Shown: positions 46,007-55,007 of the stretch, in pieces
How the letters are laid out: every line of letters begins with the position of its first letter
Numbering within the stretch: the stretch's first letter is position 1
Origin: Rhizobium gallicum bv. gallicum R602sp
GTDB taxonomy: Bacteria > Pseudomonadota > Alphaproteobacteria > Rhizobiales > Rhizobiaceae
Assembly: GCF_000816845.1 (NCBI RefSeq)
Contig: NZ_CP006877.1
Coordinates: 2,609,501-2,673,500 of the forward strand
Length of the DNA: 64,000 nucleotides
Reading direction: 5' to 3'
The notes under the pieces: generated by a model
The model's database searches: none
What the model saw: only the letters and a program-made list of their open reading frames with translations
What the model was told of the DNA's origin: nothing
Translations under genes and position numbers: made by a program

Positions 46007-46468
46007 ATGACCGATCTCAGACTGGCGCTCTATCAGCCCGACATCCCCGGCAATACCGGCACGATCCTGCGTCTTGCCGCCTGCCTCGGAGTGGCCGTAG
46101 ACATCATCGAGCCCGCCGGCTTCGACATTTCCGACCGCAACCTGAAACGCGCCGGCATGGACTATATCGCAGCCGTTGCGCTTACCCGTCATGTCAGTTG
46201 GGATCGCTTCGAGCAATGGCGGGCTCCAACGGGCCGCCGCATCGTGCTCGCCTCCACCAAGGCATCGGTCCGCTACACGGACTTCGCATTCCGGCCGGAC
46301 GACATTTTGCTGTTTGGCCGCGAAAGCGCAGGCGTTCCGGATCATGTTCATGAAAAGGCCGCCGGGCGTATCCTGATCCCGATGGTCCAGGGGCAGCGCT
46401 CGATCAATGTCGCGGTCTCCGCCGCGATGATCGCCGGAGAGGCCATGCGACAGACTGTCTGGCGTTGA
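46007..46468 (+). CDS. trmL: tRNA 2'-O-methyltransferase TrmL (SPOUT)
   Basis: 153 residues with the SPOUT knot: RLALYQPDIPGNTGTILRLA, CLGVAVDIIEPAGFDISDRN, LLFGRESAGVPDHVHEKAAG and IPMVQGQRSINVAVSAAMIA. TrmL methylates the 2'-OH of the wobble nucleotide in certain tRNA(Leu). I chose the ATG at 46007 (MTDLRLALYQ) rather than 45995 because the family starts near this residue; the Shine-Dalgarno is modest for both. It is divergent from the ABC exporter and probably monocistronic. Confidence 0.9.
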   Translation: MTDLRLALYQPDIPGNTGTILRLAACLGVAVDIIEPAGFDISDRNLKRAGMDYIAAVALTRHVSWDRFEQWRAPTGRRIVLASTKASVRYTDFAFRPDDILLFGRESAGVPDHVHEKAAGRILIPMVQGQRSINVAVSAAMIAGEAMRQTVWR

Positions 46469-46670
46469 TTTCGCTTCTGAGAGACTTCGCGAAGCCTCGC
46501 CATGATATGTCGTAAACGGCGTTGTGATATCCAGGAACAGGCGTATTATGATTAGCCGGACAATCAAAAAGTGAGAACCAGGCCGCGATTTCAAAGAGAT
46601 GGCAATGCGCTGAGACACAGATTGCACGGCATTGCGCCGGCCGTGAACGAGAAGAAAAGACCAGCAGAGA

Positions 46671-48317
46671 ATGGAATCCACGATCGTCATGATAAACCTG
46701 TTCGGCGCGGTAGCCCTGCTGCTGTTCGGCCTCGCGCAGGTGAAGGACGGTGTGTCTCGGGCCTTCGGAGCGCGGCTGCGCACAGGTCTTGCGACGGGTA
46801 CGCGTGGCGGCTTGCGCTCCTTCGTTTCAGGCTTCGTCGCAACGCTGGCATTGCAAAGCTCCACGGCAACGGCGCTGATGGTCGCCTCCTTCGTTGAGCG
46901 CGAACTGGTGAAGCCACGCATGGCGCAGATCGTCCTGCTCGGTGCCAATGTCGGCACGGCCGTCACAGCCTGGATCGTTGCGACCGGTATCGAATGGTTG
47001 TCGCCGCTCGTCATCCTAGTGGGCATCATCCTTTATCGCAGCGGCTCGACCGCACGCCAAGGTGGTGGCATCGCACTGATCGGCATCGGCCTGATGCTCT
47101 TGTCTCTGCATCTCTTGAGCGGCGCGACAGAGCCTATGCGCCAGTCGCCCGCGCTTGCCGCCTTTATCGGCCTGCTCGACAACGCCTGGCCGGTGGCGCT
47201 TGTGTTCTCCGCCGGCATTGCCTTCGTCTCCTCGTCGAGCCTTGCCGCCGTTGTCCTGATCCTTTCCCTGGCATCGACCGGTATTCTCTCGGCGGGATTG
47301 GTGATCGTTCTCGTTTTGGGTGCCAATCTCGGCGGCGCAATTCCGCCGGTCGTCGCTTCGCTTGGCGGACCGGCCTCGGCAAAGCGCGTTACGCTTGGCA
47401 ACCTGATCGTGCGGGCCGCCGGATGTGCGATCGCACTCCCGCTTGCCGGCTACGGCGCCGAGCTTCTGGAAATGCTGCGGCTCGATCCCGCCAAGCTTCC
47501 GGTCGATGCGCATCTCGGCTTCAACCTGATCCTCGCCGCTGTCGCCTGGCCGTTCTCGCGCCTGTTGTCGCAGTTGATGCTGCGTCTCGTTCCAGAGGAA
47601 GCACAAACCGACAATGCGCCGAAATATCTTGACCAGCAGGAACTGTCGACGCCCGTCGTGGCGCTTGCAAGCGCCACTCGCGAAGTCCTCGGCGTCGGCG
47701 ACCTCATAGAGCGCATGCTGATCCGAGCCTCCGACGCCTTCGAGCAGGACGACCTGACGAAGCTCAAGGAAATTCCCACGCTCGAAAAGCGGGTCGATAG
47801 CCTGCAGCAGGAAGTGAAGGTCTATCTTTCCAAGCTCGGCCGCGAGGGCCTGAGTGAAGAGAACGGCCGCCACTCGATCATCATCATCGACTACGCGATC
47901 AACCTCGAGCATATCGGCGATATCATCGAAAAGGGCCTGCTGCCACAGATCAGCAAAAAGGTTTCGCTCGGCCTGCGGTTTTCCGACGACGGTTACCAGG
48001 AGCTCAAGAAGCTCTTCCATTTGACGATCGACAACCTGCGGATCGCGCAAACGATCTTCGTGACACGCGACTTCAATCTCGCCAAACAGATGATGGAAGT
48101 GAAGGTCGAAGTCCGCAGGATGGAGAAGCAATCCGCCGAACGCCACCTTGAACGCCTGCGCGAGGGCTACGCCGACAGCCTGCAGACGAGTTCACTGCAT
48201 CTCGACATGCTGCGCGATCTAAAACGCATCAACGCCCATATCGTCTCGGTCGCGCATCCGATCCTCGACGAGAGCGGATTGCTCATCGAGAGCCGCCTGC
48301 GCACGCCTGCGCAATGA
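46671..48317 (+). CDS. Na/Pi cotransporter family protein (NptA/YjbB type)
   Basis: 548 residues. Two Na/Pi-cotransporter repeats with about eight helices carry the QSSTATALM and SSSSLAAVV motifs (FVATLALQSSTATALMVA, VLGANLGGAIPPVVASLGGP). The C-terminal cytoplasmic part from about 330 is helical and PhoU-like (TLEKRVDSLQQEVKVYLSKL, INLEHIGDIIEKGLLPQISK). Homologues move phosphate with sodium, E. coli YjbB mainly exporting it. The direction here is unknown. Its stop is three bases from the convergent small gene at 48321. Confidence 0.88.
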   Translation: MESTIVMINLFGAVALLLFGLAQVKDGVSRAFGARLRTGLATGTRGGLRSFVSGFVATLALQSSTATALMVASFVERELVKPRMAQIVLLGANVGTAVTAWIVATGIEWLSPLVILVGIILYRSGSTARQGGGIALIGIGLMLLSLHLLSGATEPMRQSPALAAFIGLLDNAWPVALVFSAGIAFVSSSSLAAVVLILSLASTGILSAGLVIVLVLGANLGGAIPPVVASLGGPASAKRVTLGNLIVRAAGCAIALPLAGYGAELLEMLRLDPAKLPVDAHLGFNLILAAVAWPFSRLLSQLMLRLVPEEAQTDNAPKYLDQQELSTPVVALASATREVLGVGDLIERMLIRASDAFEQDDLTKLKEIPTLEKRVDSLQQEVKVYLSKLGREGLSEENGRHSIIIIDYAINLEHIGDIIEKGLLPQISKKVSLGLRFSDDGYQELKKLFHLTIDNLRIAQTIFVTRDFNLAKQMMEVKVEVRRMEKQSAERHLERLREGYADSLQTSSLHLDMLRDLKRINAHIVSVAHPILDESGLLIESRLRTPAQ

Positions 48318-48320
48318 CGG

Positions 48321-48581
48321 TCAGTCGGCGGAAGGCAGCCGGCGCATGGTGAATTCGATCTGGTCGTTATCGAGCTGCCGCCAGCTTTCCACTTCGGTCC
48401 AATAGGCCGCCTTCGGGTATTCGGCAAACCATTCGCGCGCCTTTGCCCGCGCGTCAAGCAGGCCAAGCCGATAGGTCTGGCGCACGAAGTGATCACCCTT
48501 GCGGGCATTGCCTTCCGCCCGATGCCGTTCGATCCTGCGCTTCAAGCCGTCAAACGACGGAGGTCCCGGGATTTTAGTCAT
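48321..48581 (-). CDS. Small conserved hypothetical protein
   Basis: 86 residues, charged and without membrane segments: MTKIPGPPSFDGLKRRIERH, KGDHFVRQTYRLGLLDARAK, FAEYPKAAYWTEVESWRQLD, and the tail FTMRRLPSAD. The Arg/Lys-rich first half suggests possible nucleic-acid contact, which is only a guess. It appears codon-biased like its neighbours, so I treat it as a real gene. It converges on the Na/Pi transporter with a three-base gap. Confidence 0.65.
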   Translation of the reverse strand: MTKIPGPPSFDGLKRRIERHRAEGNARKGDHFVRQTYRLGLLDARAKAREWFAEYPKAAYWTEVESWRQLDNDQIEFTMRRLPSAD

Positions 48582-48757
48582 GAAACCTACCTCTTAGCGG
48601 GAAAGGTAGTATTGAAAATATCAATTTGCGAGTCGAATCTTTGCTGCCTCGACTGCGGCTTTCCGCCGGCTGGCAAGGCACCGAGGCACCTGATACCACG
48701 AAACCGTAATCAGCGATGATCGAGTCGCTTGTGACGCAATAACGACTGCTGGGGATA

Positions 48758-49675
48758 ATGATGGAACGACCAGACCTGCCGATCGGCCTGCCGGACGATA
48801 TCGAAGAAAAGAAGGTCGCCGCGCGCACTTGGTTCGAAGGGTTGCGCGATACGATCTGCGCCGCCTTCGAGGCCTTGGAAGACGAGCTGACCGGCACTCT
48901 TTCGGACCAGGAGCCCGGCCGTTTCGTCGGCAAGGAGTGGTCGCGTGAAAATGGCGCCGGCGGCGGGGGCCGGATGTCGATGATGCACGGCCGCGTTTTC
49001 GAAAAGGTCGGCGTGCATACCTCCACGGTGTATGGGGAATTCGCGCCCGATCTGCGCGCCCAGATGCCGGGTGCCAGCGAAGACCCCCGGTTCTGGGCCT
49101 CAGGTATTTCGCTGATCGCCCATCCGGTGAACCCCAATGTCCCCACAGTGCATATGAACACCCGCATGGTCGTCACCTCCAGCCGCTGGTTCGGGGGCGG
49201 TGCGGACCTGACGCCGGTGCTCGACCGGCGCCGCACGCAGGAAGACGACGATAGTCGCCTCTTCCACAAGGCTATGGAAATTGCCTGCCGCAGCCATTCG
49301 CCCGTCGCCGACTACGGCGCTTACAAGAAATGGTGCGACGAATACTTTTTCCTGAAGCACCGCAACGAGCCGCGCGGCATCGGCGGCATCTTTTATGACT
49401 GGCTGCATTCGAGCGAGGAAGCCGGCGGCTGGGATGCCGACTTCGCTTTCACCCGCGATGTCGGCCGGGCCTTCGCCATGGTTTATCCGAAAATCGTCCG
49501 CTCCAATTTCAACAAGGAATGGACCGAAGCCGACCGTGACGAACAATTGATCAGGCGCGGGCGCTACGTCGAGTTCAATTTGCTCTACGATCGCGGTACA
49601 ATCTTCGGGTTGAAGACGGGAGGCAATATAGAGTCGATCCTCTCGTCGATGCCGCCGGTCGTCCGGTGGCCATGA
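48758..49675 (+). CDS. hemF: Oxygen-dependent coproporphyrinogen III oxidase
   Basis: 305 residues: [20 protein letters not shown], the signature [20 protein letters not shown] with catalytic His, and [20 protein letters not shown]. It converts coproporphyrinogen III to protoporphyrinogen IX aerobically in haem synthesis, supplying haem for the bc1 complex. Two adjacent ATGs (48758 and 48761) fit GGGG upstream equally well. A perfect CCGTACG–CAAG–CGTACGG hairpin follows at 49676 but has no T run on this strand. Confidence 0.95.
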   Translation: MMERPDLPIGLPDDIEEKKVAARTWFEGLRDTICAAFEALEDELTGTLSDQEPGRFVGKEWSRENGAGGGGRMSMMHGRVFEKVGVHTSTVYGEFAPDLRAQMPGASEDPRFWASGISLIAHPVNPNVPTVHMNTRMVVTSSRWFGGGADLTPVLDRRRTQEDDDSRLFHKAMEIACRSHSPVADYGAYKKWCDEYFFLKHRNEPRGIGGIFYDWLHSSEEAGGWDADFAFTRDVGRAFAMVYPKIVRSNFNKEWTEADRDEQLIRRGRYVEFNLLYDRGTIFGLKTGGNIESILSSMPPVVRWP

Positions 49676-49791
49676 CCGTACGCAAGCGTACGGGTAAAAA
49701 TACATTACATGGCCTTTAAGAAGCGTGAGCATGCGCTAAACTAACGTGCTAAACTGAGCTTGTGTTGCGTAACAATCGGAGGAGGATTGTC

Positions 49792-50073
49792 ATGATGATA
49801 CAGAGCGGTTCGCCGCCGTCTGGGGATGTTCGGGAGGCATCCCGCGCAATCGAGACCCCGGATTTCCTGAACCGCATTGCCGAAGAAATGCGAGCCACGA
49901 GCGGCTCGGACCTGCCCCTTTCCTGCTTCATCGAACAGGTGAGGTTGCAGCTTGCTGCCGGAAAATCGCTCGAAGAACTGCGCGGACAGGCAAAAGAAGG
50001 CGCAAATTCGAATGCGCCGTACCAGTCGTCCGACTGCTTCCGCGCCTGGGCGATGCCGGAATATCGCATGTGA
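49792..50073 (+). CDS. Small hypothetical protein
   Basis: 93 residues starting at ATG 49792 with a strong GGAGGAGGATTGTC ribosome site. The sequence MMIQSGSPPSGDVREASRAI is followed by a helical region (TPDFLNRIAEEMRATSGSDL, PLSCFIEQVRLQLAAGKSLE) and an Asn/Ser/Cys-containing tail ending AWAMPEYRM. No membrane segment or domain recognised. Strong translation signals support it as a real gene, perhaps induced. It is followed after 124 bases by the DUF1059 gene. Confidence 0.6.
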   Translation: MMIQSGSPPSGDVREASRAIETPDFLNRIAEEMRATSGSDLPLSCFIEQVRLQLAAGKSLEELRGQAKEGANSNAPYQSSDCFRAWAMPEYRM

Positions 50074-50197
50074 TTTGCCGGCCGATGTCATCATCGGCCG
50101 GAACCTTCTCTCCGTTTCGCACATTGAAGTTTCGCACATCTTGGAGAACCGCGTGTCAGCGCGATCATCCTGTCATGTTCCGACAAAGGAGTAGACA

Positions 50198-50383
50198 ATG
50201 CGACTTTACGAATGCGGTACGCTCGTTCCGGGCTGCACCTGGCACACACGCGCCGATGAGGACGCCGAAGTCGTCCGCCGCGCGGTCGAGCACATGAAGT
50301 CCGCCCACGGTGAAACGACCATTCGCGAAAACATGATCGACAACATCAAGGCCCGCATCCGCGACGAAGCGACAGCGGCCTGA
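50198..50383 (+). CDS. DUF1059 domain-containing protein
   Basis: 61 residues forming one DUF1059 domain: MRLYECGTLVPGCTWHTRAD, with Cys 6 and Cys 13, then EVVRRAVEHMKSAHGETTIR. The two Cys and the His residues (His16, His38) could bind a metal. AAAGGAG lies seven bases upstream of the ATG. Its stop abuts that of the convergent cca gene. The biological role of the family is unknown to me. Confidence 0.85.
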   Translation: MRLYECGTLVPGCTWHTRADEDAEVVRRAVEHMKSAHGETTIRENMIDNIKARIRDEATAA

Positions 50384-51637
50384 TCACTTCGAAAGTTCAT
50401 TCAGCCGGGCGAGCAGCATCGCCCGGTCGGCGGCAAAATTCTCGTCGATCCATTGGTTTTCGAGTTTCGCAAGCGTCTCGCCGACACGCGGGCCTGCGGG
50501 AATTCCGGTGGAAACGACATCGCTGCCGCCGATTGGAAATTGCGGTCTCTTCCACGTCAGGGCCCGATCCAACAGCTTGCCGAGCCTGGCCGACCGGCTC
50601 ATTTCCTTCATGTCGCCTTCCGCCTTGCCGCGAGCAACGGCGAGCGCGAGCTTCAGGCGCGTGACGATACCGTCCACACGATTGCGGTAGAGCAGCCGGT
50701 CGAAGGCCGCGGCAGACATTTCGTCATCGACGGGGGGCGCCGCCGCCCAGGCCCTGAAATAGGCCGCTTCGGCATTCGAAAATCTCAGGCGGACCGCCAT
50801 CTTCTCCAGCCGTTCGGCATCGGGCGGAACGATCGAAGCGAGCCGAAGAAGCGGATCGGACTTCCAGCCGAGCGCCTTTTCGGTAGCGACCAGTGCCGGG
50901 ATGGCGTCGATGCCCCATTTCTCCGTCTCCGGCAGGACTTCGCTGAGCACCGAAACCTGCCGCATCCAGAGCAGCGCCCGGCCCGGATCGTCGGCAGCAA
51001 GCAGCTTGCGAAGTTCGGACCAAATCCTTTCGGACGAAAGTGTAGTGAGCTTCGACCGCGCCGCCGAACAGGCCCGCAGTCCGTCTGCATCGGGCCGGCC
51101 GGAGCCGTAGTGAGCAAAAAAGCGGAAGAACCGCAGGATGCGCAGGTAGTCCTCGGCAATCCGTGTCGCCGCATCCCCAATGAAACGGATGTTGCGCTTT
51201 TCAATATCGGCAAGTCCGCCGACGAGATCGACCACCTCACCCTTGGAAGTCATGTAAAGGGCATTGATCGTCAGGTCGCGCCGTTCCGCATCCGCCTGCC
51301 AGTCGGTGCTGAAGGCGATCCTGGCGCGGCGCCCGTCAGTCTCGACGTCGGTGCGCAGCGTCGTCACTTCGAACGGCTTTCCTTCGATCACCAGCGTCAC
51401 GGTGCCATGCTCGATGCCGGTGGGGATCGCCTTGCTGCCGGATGCCTTCGCCCGTTCCGTCACGGCGTCCGGCGTCAGCGTCGTCGCGATGTCGATATCG
51501 CTTACTGGAAGCCCCATCAGGCTGTTGCGCACGGCGCCGCCCACGACGCGCCCCTCCCCGCCGTCTGCGTTCAGGAGCGCGAAGACGCGCTGAAGGCGGG
51601 GGTCCTTGAACCATGCTTCATCAGCAAGGCTGGTCAT
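50384..51637 (-). CDS. cca: CCA tRNA nucleotidyltransferase
   Basis: 417 residues of class II nucleotidyltransferase: GRVVGGAVRNSLMGLPVSDI with the DIDIATT metal site, RRARIAFSTDWQADAERRDL, TINALYMTSKGEVVDLVGGL and RIAEDYLRILRFFRFFAHYG. It adds or repairs the 3' CCA of tRNAs, essential where CCA is not encoded. It overlaps the upstream NUDIX gene by four bases on the same strand, so both are translated coupled in a DUF1285–NUDIX–cca operon. Confidence 0.96.
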   Translation of the reverse strand: MTSLADEAWFKDPRLQRVFALLNADGGEGRVVGGAVRNSLMGLPVSDIDIATTLTPDAVTERAKASGSKAIPTGIEHGTVTLVIEGKPFEVTTLRTDVETDGRRARIAFSTDWQADAERRDLTINALYMTSKGEVVDLVGGLADIEKRNIRFIGDAATRIAEDYLRILRFFRFFAHYGSGRPDADGLRACSAARSKLTTLSSERIWSELRKLLAADDPGRALLWMRQVSVLSEVLPETEKWGIDAIPALVATEKALGWKSDPLLRLASIVPPDAERLEKMAVRLRFSNAEAAYFRAWAAAPPVDDEMSAAAFDRLLYRNRVDGIVTRLKLALAVARGKAEGDMKEMSRSARLGKLLDRALTWKRPQFPIGGSDVVSTGIPAGPRVGETLAKLENQWIDENFAADRAMLLARLNELSK

Positions 51638-52284
51638 GCGTAAAGCCTCTCGTAAAGGGTGCGCACGATACCCGCCGTGATGCCCCAGATCATCCAGCTT
51701 TCATAGGGCATGCGGTAAAAATGCCGGTCGATACCCTCGACCAAGCGCCTGTCGCGGGTGTGGTTTTGCGGGTTCATCAGGAAAGAAAGCGGCACCTCGA
51801 AGACGTCGTCGACTTCCCGCGGATTGGGCTTCAGCTCGAACCCCGGCTGGACGACGCCAAGCACCGGCGTGATGCGGAAGCCGGTCGCGGCGAGATAGTG
51901 CGGCAGGCGTCCGACCGTCTCTACAAAGGAGCCGGCAATGCCGATCTCTTCCTGTGTCTCGCGGATCGCCGCCATCTCCGGAGAAATGTCCGTAGCATCG
52001 ACCGCACCGCCAGGAAAGGATATCTGGCCGGAATGCTTGCGCAGGTTTGCCGTGCGCTTGGTGAAGATGACCCGCGCCTCGTCGCCGTCGTCGACCACCG
52101 GCACCAGCACAGCGGCGTCGCGTAGGCGAAAGCCCTCGACCATCGCGACGATATCCGGATTGAGGATGTGGTCACCGTGATCCCGCCAGGAATGATCGAC
52201 CGGCCCGCCGTTTTGATTGAGCGCCCGGCGGCGGAATTCGGCCGCGGAATAGAGTGGGTAGGCTTGGGTCGGGGCATTGCTCAT
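51634..52284 (-). CDS. NUDIX hydrolase, CoA pyrophosphatase-like
   Basis: 216 residues with an intact NUDIX box GGAVDATDISPEMAAIRETQ plus EEIG (about 91–114) and the NudL-type extension LPHYLAATGFRITPVLGVVQ. NudL-like enzymes hydrolyse CoA and its derivatives to 4'-phosphopantetheine and nucleotide. The stop overlaps the cca start (ATGA-type) and the start overlaps the DUF1285 stop, giving a tight three-gene operon. The specificity is inferred from the extension. Confidence 0.85.
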   Translation of the reverse strand: MSNAPTQAYPLYSAAEFRRRALNQNGGPVDHSWRDHGDHILNPDIVAMVEGFRLRDAAVLVPVVDDGDEARVIFTKRTANLRKHSGQISFPGGAVDATDISPEMAAIRETQEEIGIAGSFVETVGRLPHYLAATGFRITPVLGVVQPGFELKPNPREVDDVFEVPLSFLMNPQNHTRDRRLVEGIDRHFYRMPYESWMIWGITAGIVRTLYERLYA

Positions 52285-52904
52285 CGGGACAGCATATCCA
52301 GTTCATCGGCGGCCATGACAGGGAAAACGCAGCCGGCCGAGCGGACGCAGAACATTTCCCTGCCCTCGATATCCGCAATCTCGCCGAGATCGGCCAGTTC
52401 ATACATCACGGCCCGCGATACCAGAGCCTCGAGACGTCCGCGCACATGCAGATAGGGTTTCAACTCGCTGTTTTCTCCATGAATCACGAAGCGCAGCGGA
52501 TACTCCTTGCCGGCCTCGACGACATCGCCGGTATTGGTGCGGAATGTCAGCACCTGCTGACCATTGCGGTCCGTCACGCTCATCTCGACGGCGACGAACG
52601 GAGCGTCAGCGACCCTGATCCCGATCTTTTCCACAGGGGTGACGAGATAGGTCTTTCCGTCCTCGTCCTTGCGCAGGACGGTGGAAAACAGGCGAACCAG
52701 GGGCGCACGGCCGATCGGCGTTCCCAAGTAGAACCATGTGCCGTCGGCGCGGATTTCCATGTCGATATCGCCGCAGAAGGGCGGATTCCATTTTTCGACC
52801 GGCGGAAGTCCGCGCGTCTTGTCGCCGGTTTCGCCTGCAGCGCGCGAAATCAGCGCGGCAAGCCCTGCGGCATCTTCACTCGCCCTGATCTCTTGCGCTG
52901 CCAT
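52281..52904 (-). CDS. DUF1285 domain-containing protein
   Basis: 207 residues. DUF1285 core: LPPVEKWNPPFCGDIDMEIR, DGTWFYLGTPIGRAPLVRLF, STVLRKDEDGKTYLVTPVEK and NGQQVLTFRTNTGDVVEAGK. It is a soluble protein of two beta-rich halves (the fold is known, the activity is not). I chose the ATG at 52904 (MAAQEIRASEDAAGL) over a longer frame because a DUF1285 start lies there. It leads the DUF1285–NUDIX–cca operon and is divergent from the MoxR operon. Confidence 0.85.
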   Translation of the reverse strand: MAAQEIRASEDAAGLAALISRAAGETGDKTRGLPPVEKWNPPFCGDIDMEIRADGTWFYLGTPIGRAPLVRLFSTVLRKDEDGKTYLVTPVEKIGIRVADAPFVAVEMSVTDRNGQQVLTFRTNTGDVVEAGKEYPLRFVIHGENSELKPYLHVRGRLEALVSRAVMYELADLGEIADIEGREMFCVRSAGCVFPVMAADELDMLSR

Positions 52905-53062
52905 TCTTCTGTCCCGGTTTGCTCTTAACGATAGAATAGTCACGAGATAGTCATTTGGAACGAACTTGTCAGCCCGCAACATATCCATAACTCTATAGGG
53001 TACGAGCCAGAGGCGTAAGTCCGCCGATTCGCGACGAATGATTCAGCCGTTGGAGATACTTG

Positions 53063-54073
53063 ATGGGTATGATGAAGACCGAAGATAGCCTCGGGGAGAA
53101 GGAAATCATCGCTGCCGCAGAAAAGGCGCTCGCCGATATCGCACTTGTGCGCGAAGAAGTCTCGAAGGTGATCTTTGGCCAGGAAAGCGTCGTCGAAAAC
53201 ACCCTGCTCGCTGTTCTTTCAGGCGGCCATGCACTTCTGGTCGGCGTGCCCGGCCTTGCAAAGACCAAGCTGGTGACCACGCTCGGCGAAGTGCTCGGCC
53301 TCGGCGCGAACCGCATCCAGTTCACGCCGGACCTGATGCCGTCGGACATCCTCGGTTCCGAAGTGATGGACCAGGACGAGAACGGGCGCCGCTCCTTCCG
53401 CTTCGTCAAGGGCCCGGTGTTCGCCCAACTGCTGATGGCGGATGAGATCAACCGCGCCTCACCGCGCACGCAGTCGGCGCTGCTGCAATCGATGCAGGAA
53501 TATCACGTCACGATCGCCGGCCAGCGCTACGACCTGCCGACGCCGTTCCACGTTCTCGCCACCCAGAACCCGCTGGAGCAGGAAGGCACCTACCCGCTGC
53601 CGGAAGCTCAGCTCGACCGCTTCCTGCTGCAGGTGGACGTGCACTATCCCGAGCTTGCCGCCGAACGCCAGATCCTGCTCGAAACGACCGGCATCAGCGA
53701 AACGAAGCCGCAAGCCGTCCTCGATGCCGGGCGGCTGATGGAAATCCAGAAGCTCATCCGTCAGATGCCGGTGAGCGACAAGGTCGTCGATGCGATCCTC
53801 GATCTTGTCCGCTCCGCCCGCCCCGGCCAGGGCAACGCTGCGACCGACAAGAATGTGGCCTGGGGCCCGGGTCCGCGCGCCGGCCAGGCGATGATGCTCT
53901 GCGCCCGCGCCCGTGCGCTCTATGAAGGCCGTCTGGCGCCGTCGCTCGACGATATCCATGCACTTGCCGAACCCGTTCTCGAACACCGCATGGCGCTTAC
54001 CTTCGCTGCACGTGCCGAGGGCATGTCGGTCCGCGATGTCATCGCCGGCCTCGTCAAGCAAGCCAAAGGATAA
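53063..54073 (+). CDS. MoxR-family AAA ATPase
   Basis: 336 residues, with P-loop-like Walker A HALLVGVPGLAKTKLVTTLG, the MoxR signature IQFTPDLMPSDILGSEVMDQ, Walker B LLMADEINRASPRTQSALLQ, and sensor NPLEQEGTYPLPEAQLDRFL. MoxR ATPases act as chaperones for VWA or DUF58 partner proteins. It starts the four-gene MoxR–DUF58–DUF4159–membrane protein operon. ATG 53063 has TTGGAG eight bases upstream. Confidence 0.92.
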   Translation: MGMMKTEDSLGEKEIIAAAEKALADIALVREEVSKVIFGQESVVENTLLAVLSGGHALLVGVPGLAKTKLVTTLGEVLGLGANRIQFTPDLMPSDILGSEVMDQDENGRRSFRFVKGPVFAQLLMADEINRASPRTQSALLQSMQEYHVTIAGQRYDLPTPFHVLATQNPLEQEGTYPLPEAQLDRFLLQVDVHYPELAAERQILLETTGISETKPQAVLDAGRLMEIQKLIRQMPVSDKVVDAILDLVRSARPGQGNAATDKNVAWGPGPRAGQAMMLCARARALYEGRLAPSLDDIHALAEPVLEHRMALTFAARAEGMSVRDVIAGLVKQAKG

Positions 54074-54086
54074 GGAAGCCGGACGC

Positions 54087-55007
54087 GTGGCATCTATCGG
54101 ACAGATCGTCAATCCGACCCCTGGCAGCGATGCCCTCGCCCGCGCAAGACAGCGGGCCTCTCTGGTGCCGGACTGCCTGGTCGAAGCAAAGCGCATCGCC
54201 AATACCGTGATTGCCGGCTGGCATGGCCGCCGCAAGCGCGGTATCGGCGAAAATTTCTGGCAGTTCCGCCCCTATACCGAGGGGGAAAGCCTATCGCGCA
54301 TCGACTGGCGTCGCTCCGCCCGCGACGACCATACCTATGTTCGCGAGCGCGAATGGGAAGCCGCCCACACCATCTGGCTGTGGGCCGACATGTCGCCCTC
54401 GATGATGTACAAGTCGACCTTCGGCAGTGTCTCGAAGGAAAGCCGCGCGCTCGTCATCATGCTGGCGCTCGCTGAAATCCTTGCGCGCTCCGGCGAACGC
54501 ATTGGTTGTCCGGGCGTCATGGAACCGGTCGCCGCCCGCAATGCCGCCGAGCGGCTTGCAACCGCGCTCATGCATGCGCCGCTACCGGGCGGGCTGCCGG
54601 ACGTCGCCATGATCCGCGGCTGGAGCGATCTCGTGCTCATCGGCGATTTCCTGGACGATGCGCCGGCGATCATGGCCCGCCTCACACCGCTTGCCCGTCG
54701 CGGCCTTCGCGGCCACGTGGTCGAAATCGCCGATCCCGCCGAAGAGCTTTTCCCCTATACCGGCCGTACTGAATTCACCGATCCGGAAACCGGCTCGAAA
54801 CTCGTGTCCGGCCGCGCGGAAAACATCCGCGAAGCCTATAGCAGCGCCTATCTGGCCCGCCGCGACGATCTCGGCCAATCGCTTCGACATCTCGGCTGGA
54901 CGTTCGTCACCCATCGCACCGATCACCTGGCATCCGAAGCACTGGTTGCGGTGCATATGTATCTGTCCGGGATGCCGGCCAAGGCGACACATGGGGGGCT
55001 GTTATGA
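54087..55007 (+). CDS. DUF58 domain-containing protein
   Basis: 306 residues from a GTG at 54087 with AAGGA upstream. The DUF58 signature is GRRKRGIGENFWQFRPYTEG followed by SLSRIDWRRSARDDHTYVRE, and a VWA-like core is predicted around MIRGWSDLVLIGDFLDDAPA. DUF58 proteins partner MoxR ATPases. The stop overlaps the next gene's ATG (ATGA at 55004–55007), so translation is coupled. Its role is probably to connect the ATPase with the following envelope proteins. Confidence 0.88.
   Translation: MASIGQIVNPTPGSDALARARQRASLVPDCLVEAKRIANTVIAGWHGRRKRGIGENFWQFRPYTEGESLSRIDWRRSARDDHTYVREREWEAAHTIWLWADMSPSMMYKSTFGSVSKESRALVIMLALAEILARSGERIGCPGVMEPVAARNAAERLATALMHAPLPGGLPDVAMIRGWSDLVLIGDFLDDAPAIMARLTPLARRGLRGHVVEIADPAEELFPYTGRTEFTDPETGSKLVSGRAENIREAYSSAYLARRDDLGQSLRHLGWTFVTHRTDHLASEALVAVHMYLSGMPAKATHGGLL

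Noticed and set aside
49676..49693. CCGTACG–CAAG–CGTACGG hairpin after hemF as a terminator
   Set aside because: The stem is perfect but it is followed by GTAAAAA, not a T run, on the gene's strand; left unassigned.
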